Of a stretch of DNA of 64,000 nucleotides, positions 55,712 through 64,000 are shown piece after piece. The notes beneath the pieces are model-generated. The model saw nothing but the letters and a program-made list of their open reading frames with translations, did no database searches and was not told the origin of the DNA. Source of the stretch: Anthonomus grandis grandis. Lineage: Eukaryota > Arthropoda > Insecta > Coleoptera > Curculionidae. Each line of letters begins with the position of its first letter. Within the stretch, counting starts at the first letter, position 1. The position numbers and the translations under genes were made by a program. The DNA lies in contig NC_065556.1 of assembly GCF_022605725.1 (NCBI RefSeq), positions 5,766,001 to 5,830,000 of the forward strand, read 5' to 3'.

Positions 55712-56968
55712 CACGGTATTTTAGGATGAATGGTGGATATTTTGATATATTGTAGTATCCATAATTCTGAATAGAAAAGTTCATATAAACATGTATCCTT
55801 ATCTTAATCGTTGCTGAGATACAGCTACTCAAATTTAGTGCTAGTGTTAGAGCATAATAATTTTCATTAAATAATTTTGAATTTAAGCAAATGAAAATTC
55901 GCTGCTAATAGTCTAGCGGAATGGTTCGAAAATCCCACCGCCAACTTCACTATACTTCTCAGCTCTAGGAATAACTTCGAGTGTAGTTTGGTGAATGGCA
56001 TCATAACATTCCTTAATGCGAGTAGCACAATGCATAATCTTAAGGATTAACTCTACTTTCGTATTTACTTTTTTTTAGAATCTTCATTTTTCCCCACAAT
56101 CCAAAATCTAGGGGATTAAGATCAGGTGACCTTGATGGTCAACTGATCGAATCATCGCGGCCGATCCAACGTCCCGCTCCGTCGTGCTGAAAAATTATAT
56201 TCGTTCTTGAGTTCAAAGGAATCGTCCTCTATTAGCATATTGTTTTGTAGGAAATTTAAATATTTGGCTCCTGTAAGACGCTGAGGTAATACTACGGCTC
56301 CAAGCAACGTTCTGTCAATAATTCCGCACCACATATTTACGGAGTATCGATATTGGAAATTCGATTCAGCAGAAGGCATGTGGATTTTCATTAGACCACC
56401 GATGCCACTTGTGACTGTTGTGAATATCGTCACAAGTGAAGGTTGATTCATCAGTAAATAGTATTGATGAAATTGATTGACACTTAACGTGAGGAATGCT
56501 GATTTAAGTTTTGTTCATTTGCATGTTCGAATTGAAACTTGCTGGGTACACTACAAGTCTGACTTGGACTTTAAATACTCTTGGAGTTGGTAATCATTTC
56601 TTCGGAAATGATCGACCATATTCTCTACAAGATGCCTCGGCACTTGCAGCGTTGCAGGTCGCAGGCACTATAAAAGAACACCATATTGGCATGTTCTGTA
56701 TGCGTAGGACCTCCAACACTTCACTCTTAACACTTTGGCAATTTGTTATGTCAATACCATAAATGCTAACTGATTAATGCAACCGTCGCTTATGAAGACA
56801 TTTGTCATTTACCACCTACTTAATCATGTGTGATCAATTTCCTTTTGCTATACTAGATCAACTTCAAATAGCTGTCCTTAGCAACTATTGAGATATTATG
56901 AAGTTTTCTATTCAGAATTATGGATACTACAACATACTAAAACATTCACCATTTCCTGAAAGACCCTG
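55712..56968 (-). mobile_element. Mariner-type element, 1.26 kb
   Basis: The left end reads CACGGTATTTTAGGATGAAT, the right end on the other strand CAGGGTCTTTCAGGAAATGG. Both continue into the shared GTAGTATCCATAATTCTGAA and TAGAAAA block, giving inverted repeats of about 80 bp. TA is present at 55710-55711 and 56969-56970. The inside carries a broken minus-strand transposase. The internal sequence is close to the minimum for this family, so it may be slightly deleted. Confidence 0.8.
55920..56500 (-). pseudogene. Mariner-type transposase, frameshifted
   Basis: Minus-strand frames give ILFTDESTFTCDDIHNSHKW with the first catalytic Asp (about 56475-56410), NENPHAF, SVNMWCGIIDRTLLGAVVLP then QRLTGAKYLNFLQNN (56350-56250), and RSPDLNPLDFGLWGKMK (56130-56080) with the last Asp. 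The second motif region reads EYNFSARRSG, where FQHDGA is expected, so its Asp is lost by frameshift or deletion. The end EVGGGIFEPF fits the conserved C-terminus. The N-terminal helix-turn-helix is unreadable between 56500 and 56900. Confidence 0.7.
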
Positions 56969-56970
56969 TA

Positions 56971-57480
56971 TATACATTTATCACTCAAAAACCTAAACTT
57001 TAAAACTTACTTAAGATTAATCTATTTGCAAATTTTTTAAAGGAATTTAATGAGCACCAAAAAAAAATCAAGATTTTCTGCATTCTTTGATGACTGTTGA
57101 AGAAATTCTGTTGACTGGATTCTGCGAACAATATGTGTTCGGCAGCAAGGGTATGGATACCATCAAATTATTTCGGGTTAAGTAAGGTGGAAAATGGATT
57201 AAAAAAATGCAAGGCACTCAGAACATCTTGTTATTTCATTTAAAAACTTAATTTAAAAGCAAATCATATATCATAGTACTCCTTACTACTTAACAATGAA
57301 TTTAACATGGTCTGAGCCGTAGAAAGAAATATATCTAATCTTAATATTTAATATTAAATTTATCTTATATTATTATTTAATTTAATTTATTTATTCCTGA
57401 AGGAATAAAGCTCAAATTTTTGCTGAATATTTTCAATCCTATAGATACTTAGCTTTTGTCCTATAGATAGTTAGGAATCA
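56971..57480. other. Unassigned DNA
   Basis: No coding similarity was seen. The stretch around 57350-57420 is low-complexity TTATTTAATTTA and may be the worn 3' end of the adjacent LINE. Confidence 0.35.
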
Positions 57481-58462
57481 TAATACAGTTTGATTTGACC
57501 AGAGATATATACAAAGATTTAAATGCAGAAATAATACTAAAATCTCTACATAATCACCTTACAAAGCCCAGCATTCTCTTTGCTTTACATATAATATGAT
57601 CAAAGCGATGAGAGAGCGACGCTTAGGGTCCAAGTGGATAATAAAGATGTTTACTGTCAATGTGCTTTTAAGAATATTCTTTCTACTAAATGTTATAAAG
57701 CAAGATTTATTAATATTAAGCAAGATACCATTTAATTGGCCCCAAGAAAAGATTATATTAAAGGCACTTTGCAAGATTTCAATGTTGCCTATATACTTTT
57801 AAGTCATTAGGATATAGAAGACATTTTAACTTCAGCAAAAGAACAAGATTGTATATAAATAGAATAAACAGGAAAGGATCGAGATGCGAAACCTGTGGAG
57901 CTCCTGAAGAAGCCTTAAAGCATCGAAACAAACAACCACCAATTTTAACTTCCTTACGCTTGTTTAATTTGAATTAATCCAAGATAACAAGTCGTCAGAG
58001 AGGCCAAGATTTAAAAAATTATAAATCAAAATGAAATGCTTAACCTTGTCAAAGGCTTTACTAAAATCGGTATAAATGACAGGTACCTCATGGCCTTCAA
58101 AAAATAAATTAAAAATTACGTTAGTAAATATGAAAAGGGTGGCATCGACTAAATACCCACCGACAAATCCGTGTCGTTGATCAACCAAAATCTCTTATAA
58201 AACCTTATTGCGAACAACCTAAATACATTGCTTAAAAATTAGGAATAGATGATGGGATGCTTATGTGGCGGTAATTAGACACGTCATCATTTTTATTTTC
58301 AGATTTGAATATTAGACAAATATTGGACAGCTTCCAAATATCAGAAAACACGCCCTGTTTTAATGAATCAATAAATATTTGCACAAATGAAGATAAAGAG
58401 AATGGCAATAGCCTTTCAATATCCTGTTGGGAATTTAATTCACAGAATTTAGCCCTGACCAA
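57480..58462 (-). pseudogene. Jockey-like LINE RT (outer element), 3' part
   Basis: From 58462 the minus strand reads GVFSDIWKLSNICLIFKSEN and DVSNYRHIS, the FP-x-x-WK...P-I-FKSG...NYRPIS block. 58188-57964 reads RHGFVGGYLVDATLFIFTN and VIYTDFSKAFDKVKH, the QHGF...YTDFSKAFD-x-V-x-H block with catalytic Asp intact. 57940-57850 reads ASSGAPQVSHLDPFLFILFI, and 57774-57559 reads NGILLNINKSCFITFSRKN. The YADD palm block is not readable between these. The upstream half lies at 59515-60800. Confidence 0.7.
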
Positions 58463-59005
58463 GGGAGGTCCTGAATAGTCCGACTATGTGTGGGGTTAGT
58501 ACTTCTAACCCGTTTTGCAAAAGGCATGGATATAATCCATCCACGCCCGGAGGTCTAAAAGGGGGGAATGTTTTAATTGCCCATTTCACCTCCTCATAGG
58601 TAATTATTCTTCTAGCAGTCTCGTACTCTAAGTGAATCGGAGCCCGAGAACAGCTAGGAGGATCGCGAGATGAGTTGGAGTCTGGGAAGTAAGTGCGCAG
58701 CATGACCTCCAGTGACTTCTGCTCATTGGTAGTAAAGCCGCCATCTGGAAGTGACAGCGACCCCAGTTTAGTTCCAGGTTCCTTGGACAGTAGTTTGCAC
58801 AGTCATGCTGCGGAGGGTGTGTTCTCAACGTCATCGCAGAACCGCCTCCAGCACTGTCTTTTGGAGTCCCTGAGTGTCTTTTTGTATTGCCTTTGAGCTG
58901 CGTGGAACGCATCCCAGTCAGTGGCAAGCTTGGTGCGCTCAGCCCTGCGAAGGCGCCGACGCGTAGTGTCACGGTGCTTTTTTGTGTTACTGTTTCACCA
59001 GGCAT
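58463..59005 (-). pseudogene. Second LINE (inner), linker and RT start
   Basis: On the minus strand from 59005 the frame reads AW, a stop, NSNTKKHRDTTRRRLRRAER, then DWDAFHAAQRQYKKTLRDSK and RRFCDDVENTPSAA, then FTTNEQKSLEVMLRTYFPDS and VKWAIKTFPPFRPPGVDGLY. This is the linker between endonuclease and RT plus the first RT block (K-x-PG-x-DG-I-x-P-x-L-L-Q) of R1- or Jockey-type LINEs. One Trp of the PWWN motif is a stop, and a second stop follows SAA. The frame ends abruptly at GLFRTSLGQ near 58463, where the outer LINE resumes. Confidence 0.75.
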
Positions 59006-59510
59006 TCTTTGAAGACTTGGGTCTCCCTCTTCTCATGGGCTGCGATTCGAATTCACACCACGGCCTTTGGGGATGCGGAGATGAGAACCCAAGGGGCCGC
59101 TCCCTGGTTGACTTCCTGTGCTCAAATGGCCTAGAATTACTCAACCGAGGCAGTGTCCCAACTTTCTACTGCAATAGGGGTCAATCAATTATTGACCTTA
59201 CTATCTGTTCACCTAGTACTGTGAACCTTTTCAGCTCATGGAGAGTGTTCCTTGAGGTCACAATGTCGGACCATAGACACATTCTTTTTGAATTAAAGAA
59301 GCAGGCTCGGTGCGATACCCCAGCCTACAGAAACCCAAGGTGCGCTGACTGGGACCACTTTCGAGAGGAACTAGTCGGCGGTTTTGCGGACATGCCGGCG
59401 AGGTACACACTTCCGGCCGACACAGAGATCGGGACTGTCAACCTGACTCGTGCGATAGTCGCGGCATTCGAGGGCAGCTGTCCCCTCATTCGGAGACTAG
59501 TTGACGTTAT
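59006..59510 (+). pseudogene. Second LINE (inner), endonuclease half, inverted
   Basis: The plus strand reads GLPLLMGCDSNSHHGLWGCG, the GD/CD-x-N-x-H-H-x-x-WG motif of APE-type LINE endonucleases. It continues with RGRSLVDFLCSNGLELLNRG, IIDLTICSPSTVNLFSSWRV and TMSDHRHILFEL (the SDH motif), and ends at AAFEGSCPLIRR. In relatives this last block is directly followed by the PWWN block, which starts the minus-strand piece at 59005. So this half is inverted relative to the other. It belongs to the same LINE family. Confidence 0.8.
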
Positions 59511-59514
59511 CTGT

Positions 59515-60800
59515 GTTTCCAATGGACTTTTTGACGATTCTAGATATACTGTTCTTAAGATTGAGCAGATTTATGTTGTCAGGCTCTTTGGTATTTCTCC
59601 TGTTGTTGACATAATAATTGGGATTATCTGATGTCACTTCTCTGATTTCCCACTATCTTCTTATCTGGTGTTCTAGATCCCTGTATTTAATAATAATATT
59701 ATTATTAGTATTATTAGTATTAATATCATTATTATTATTGTTTTTTATAAAATAAGGCATTTTGATTGCTAATATTATGTACAGAAGAGAAATGCTTTGA
59801 AAAAGCTCAGCAATAGGAAAATCAGAATCAGTTTTAGTATTATTATAAAGCATTACACGAGAAATATTAAAACCATTATTAGACTAAGATCTTATGAACT
59901 TCCAGAAGGACCTGCTGTCCTCCTTTATAACACTTTTAGCCCTTCTAACATAATTGCTATAGAAACCCTTAGATAGCAAATTGGCTTTCAGTCTTAATGA
60001 GCTAAATTTTGCATTATCATCCAGGGAACCAGATTGTTTGTATAATTTGTGAGCAATTTTAAAAGTTTAGGCTTACTACAAAGCAGTACAGCACAAGAGT
60101 AGGATGTTATCGATCAGAAATAACATGATCGTAAGATTTGATCGTAAAGGGTAAAATAAGATTTAAAAAGCAGAGATCAAGGATTAATCCATATTCATTC
60201 GTCACCCCATTGAACTGAGTCAAACGTGAAAAAGCAAGTGAATCGCAGAAAACTGAATCTTTGCCAAACAATATGTTTGTAGCAAATAGACCGAGTAATT
60301 CTTTACTAGGTTTACAATATATATTAGGAAGATTAATTTCACAAACCATTTAGACATTTTTATATAGGTTTGCAATAGTTCTACAGTACTATTTTTATAA
60401 ACACGTGGAATATAAATACAGCCAAGACAGTATTTTTAATGGCCGTCTAGATCAGCTAAGATCCAGATTTCTTTTATTAACGAGTCAGCACTATCCAGCT
60501 TACGAGATTTATCTTAGTTTTTAATAGCAAGACCATCCTTACCTTCATCTCAATTATTGGAACACCATAACATTAATATTATATTATGGTGTGTTCTGTA
60601 AACGTTTTATTTCAATCGAGAGATTCTTTATTATTATTACCAGAATCTAACCAGTTTCTGTAATAAACATATCACTACAATAATCAGCCTACGCATTGCA
60701 GACATTGCAAGTCGTTAAGTTTTGTTTTTAGGCCTCTTATATTTTGATAATAGAAGAGCAGCATCCTTACCTGCAGCCTTCGACATTTTGTAAATGCCTG
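59515..60800 (-). pseudogene. Jockey-like LINE endonuclease and linker (outer element)
   Basis: From about 60720 the minus strand shows CSDMFITETG (like I-x-x-I-x-ETW). Then 60349-60107 reads INLPNIYCKPSKELL and SRLTQFNGVTNEYGLILDLC then FLN, which matches GDFNLP-x-I...NGV-x-N-x-x-G-x-x-LDLVF. 60050-59870 reads LYKQSGSLDDNAKFSSLRLK and SFWKFIRS, the linker. 59853 onward reads FPIAELFQSISLLYI. The remaining RT resumes at 58462, beyond an inserted piece of another LINE. A run of ATT repeats lies inside (59688-59742). Confidence 0.6.
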
Positions 60801-63769
60801 GTGACAATTTGCTTTAGAAGATATACATAGAGCAAAATTCTTACATCATAGATTGCCATCTTCTTGCTTTTTCATGTAATTCATTACTTGCTGTTCGGTG
60901 GTGTCAGGATTATACCTTCCAAGATATATCCATTGGTTGCTCTGGTGTCCTGCCAATAATTACCTGTTGTTTTCTACGGGATTGGGCAGTTGCTTGGAAG
61001 TTCTTTTCCAAATTTTTATCAAAGACATTTTTTATATCAAAATCGTGTGACAGTAACATAAAAAAATAATTATCTCGTGTAATCGTTAAGATTTAAAAAA
61101 AGTCAAGCAGTCAGTATTAAAAACTTTCTTTTAAGTAAAATAAAGAGGTCAAATTCCGTTCACAGTTTAAAAAAGCTTTAATTGCAAAAATCCACGATCG
61201 TGTATTTCAAAACATTCGTTAAAAATATCTAAAGCCCAAAGCCAGAAAACCATGTGTGTTTGCTATTACTGCACCATAATTTAGCCGGTATACGTTTCGC
61301 TTGTAACCGTAAATGATGCTAATTGTCAGCAATGTGACGTATTTATACCTACCGCTAACGTTAGTTGTGTTTTACGTACGGCAATACTCGTAATGCTTAG
61401 CTGCATTGCGTCTTGCACTAAATTTATATGTTATTACTTATTATTTATTTTATAACGTGAAATATTTAAAACTACCTTGCGGTAAAAGTAATTTGTGTTT
61501 CCAATTACATCCAGTAAAGCTTCAAAATAAACTTACAGTATGTATTATTCTGAAAACATGAGTATAATATTTTATATAGTAGGATGAATTAACTTGGTAG
61601 AATTTCAGACAACAACTAAATACAACTTTTGTTTTATAAAAAAAAAACAATAATATTATTTGTAGAATATTTGAATTTAGTTTGGTAAACGATTTTCGAT
61701 TTTTTTTTTTAAATTTATCTAAAGGGTGGTCATTGGTCATGTTACATAAGTGATTCATTTATTATAAGGACAGTTTGGATTAGGTTGGTTATAGTGATAG
61801 AGAAGTTTATCTATTTGCTTGGAGTTTTTTTTCAACGGCTACAATATTTGTAGTAAAAATGGTCGTAAATTAGTGTAATACATCATGGATTTAAAGAGTG
61901 ATGGCAAAAAGCTAGAAAAAAGTTTTTTTTGGATTTTAGAAATTTTATTTAAATGAAAATAATTCTTACAATAGCGAATACGTGCAACAAATGAACTCCT
62001 AAATACAGGTTTTAATTATATTTATAACTTTTTATAAGTGGGATATGCAGAAATTAAATAAGCATGTATGCACCAGAGTAAGGTTATTAGGGATCAATAG
62101 CATTATATGCGACACTGTAATTCCTCCTGCCGATTTTAAATGTTACTATGGTGCGAATGCACTAAAATAAATAAAATGCATGTAAATTAATATAAGTATG
62201 TTTCAATAGTACAGTTTGAAAAACCTTGCCGTATTCCTCTTGGTTTAGTTTCAACCCCATTCTCTTTAAATATTGTATCGACAAAATAATAAATATTTAT
62301 TATTTACATTAGATAAATACAAATTTTTCAACCACTGGTTTTGGTCCAAAAAACAGGGAATGTAATTTCTTCTAAATTCCTGGCTTGCCTCTCTATTTCA
62401 CGTTGAATGTTATTTGTTAGTTTCAGAGAGCACACTAAGTTGATTGTTGATTTCTAGATTTTCATTTTTTATTGCGTCTACGATTTTTATTTGATTAAGA
62501 TCGTAGCTAATAAAGTTTACCAGTTTATTAGATATATTATTTATATATTATTCTCTATTAAATATATAATTAAATAAAACCTACAATACAATAATAGCAT
62601 TTTTAAACATCTATCTTATCTGGATATTACACTAAGGCAGACTATAAGTCTAAAAGGTTAATGTTGCGCACAATATTTTGGTTTGGTTGATTTAATAATG
62701 AATCATCCAACGAATAGAGTCCAATTTTTATCAAAATTCTGACCAAAAAATTATTTAAGTATTTGTAAGGAGAGATAATAATAAGGAGAAATTAATTTAA
62801 TTTAAAAATAAGTTTGTTGATAGATGATTTCTTTTTTTGTTTGCATCATTCCCAAACTCAGCTAGTAATTCTAACACGTATAATAACCTAATTTTCGACG
62901 ATATTTAATAGCTGCTGTTTGTATTACACATTTCTGTGTTCACTATTTAACACTATTTTTTAAAACACAGACAAAATTTACTTATTTTTAATACTCTGGT
63001 AAAAGATAACAAGAAAACTTAACAAAGAGACCTAATAATGCTATAAAATAAATGTAAATATTGCTTATGCATGCCTACTTCCAAAAATGTGTATTATCTA
63101 TATTTGAGGGTTTAAAGCTAAACTTCTTCATAAACTAAATCCGTCGGTTTGTATGATTCGATTTGATTCGGACCATACATTCTAGTGAAATTTTCATGAT
63201 GAATCTATTGAGAGGCTGACTGGATTTGCAGCTACTACATTTTACCTTAGTAATTGTAGTTGAAGGGGAAGTTATTAGCCATTTGCCATCAATATCCTGG
63301 ATGACTTTTATGCTTTGTAGATGAACAGAAAAAAGGTGACAAAAGTGGTAGTTGATTTAAGGGTTAGAAGTTGTACGACACATGACGGGTGGTCCTCTAT
63401 TATATTCTGGTATAAGTGTTCTGGCACAAGAACCGGCTTGACTGTATTTCCAAATACTTCTCATCTTGGTAAAGGTACTTTGTCTCGCTTAGGGTAAGAT
63501 GTTACTTTTAAGGCAAATTCACTATGAAGGATCGATTATTTAGAACTGGTAGAGCAATTAGCTTGAGATTGTAGCACTGTTATATTCTTTTCAATTGCTT
63601 CTGCGTCTGTTTGGACTAATAAATGAAGTGAGATGATTAAATAGTCCTTGTTTTTGTTTATGGTATTTTGAAATAAATGGTTTCGAAAAATCTTTATACG
63701 TTTCTCTATGAACTTACCAAGGATATTTTTAGTAAGTATACAGCTCTGGATTATATGATACATGTAAAC
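60801..63769. other. Unassigned AT-rich DNA
   Basis: Small ORFs have no recognisable motif. 61270-61410 has a slightly different base composition (ACGTTA and GCGTCTTGC-like runs) but no clear function. No terminal repeats, tRNA-like folds or coding blocks were recognised. Confidence 0.4.
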
Positions 63770-63870
63770 GTGGAGGAGATATTTTTCTTTAATCCTACTA
63801 TAAGAAAAATTATAAATAAAACATCAGCAGGTTCGGATCATATCTCTTTAACCCTAGACCTGCAAGTTGG
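63770..63870 (+). pseudogene. Possible short LINE RT fragment
   Basis: The plus frame reads TIRKIINKTSAGSDHISLTL, similar to the I-x-x-L-x-x-KTSAG-x-D-x-I-x-x-x-L-L block early in LINE RTs. No neighbouring RT block is readable before the window ends, so chance similarity cannot be excluded. Positions 63871-64000 hold nothing else I can assign. Confidence 0.3.
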
Positions 63871-64000
63871 CGTCACCGGCGACCATTTATTTATTTACAT
63901 TACTCCATAGATTTACATCCAATTATTGATATGAAGGAAAAAAAACATTAAAAAATATTATTAATATAACTTAAAAACTATCAATACAAAAAAAAAGACC

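Noticed and set aside
1..64000. CRISPR array, operons, bacterial-type promoters or prophage
   Set aside because: All coding traces are eukaryotic transposons; no regularly spaced repeats with unique spacers were seen.

Overview
The window looks like AT-rich, intron-free intergenic DNA of an insect, probably a beetle. That guess rests only on the repeat repertoire: RTE and Jockey-like LINEs, several DD41D-type mariner relatives, a Penelope-like element with a GIY-YIG domain, piggyBac, Tigger, and a DUF7869-type coding family common in arthropods. I found no host protein gene, no rRNA gene, no convincing tRNA and no CRISPR array. Almost every coding trace is a transposon remnant. Only one long undisrupted transposon ORF remains (23473-24570), and it has lost its first catalytic aspartate.

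Layout. 240-4815 is one RTE-clade LINE (+) broken by a Jockey-like LINE tail (391-1692) and an inverted RTE piece (2742-3480). 4816-10520 is mostly unassigned, with a perfect palindrome, a pair of Penelope-type terminal repeats and two LINE ends. 10526-11874 is a foldback element with arms of about 550 bp. 13376-22113 carries decayed LINE fragments on both strands, one mariner-like copy (about 16757-18292) and a repeat-rich stretch. 22118-24968 and 24975-27388 are two neighbouring mariner-type elements, the second with arms of about 525 bp. 27760-29130 is another decayed LINE.

30146-41815 is best read as a single Tigger (pogo-superfamily) element on the minus strand, swollen to 11.7 kb by later insertions: a DD41D mariner, a foldback MITE, part of another Tc1/mariner-type element, and two copies of a DUF7869-type element in opposite orientations. 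The second DUF7869 insertion cuts the Tigger coding frame, which resumes on the far side. 42240-48261 is a minus-strand LINE with ORF1, endonuclease and RT remnants, split by about 3.2 kb of unidentified DNA. 48560-51380 is a second minus-strand LINE cut by a piggyBac remnant (49121-50531), whose removal at TTAA restores the RT frame. 52690-54800 is a Penelope-like element, 55712-56968 another mariner, and 57480-60800 a Jockey-like LINE holding an internally inverted piece of a different LINE (58460-59510). 60800-64000 is almost featureless.

There is no gene cooperation to describe. The value of the window is as a layered record of insertions whose relative ages can be read from which element interrupts which. 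Nothing here convincingly shows a new cellular system. The most original items are the DUF7869-type element with its repeated GGACGTT motifs, the long-arm foldbacks, hammerhead-like motifs in Penelope-type ends, and the intact but active-site-mutated transposase.
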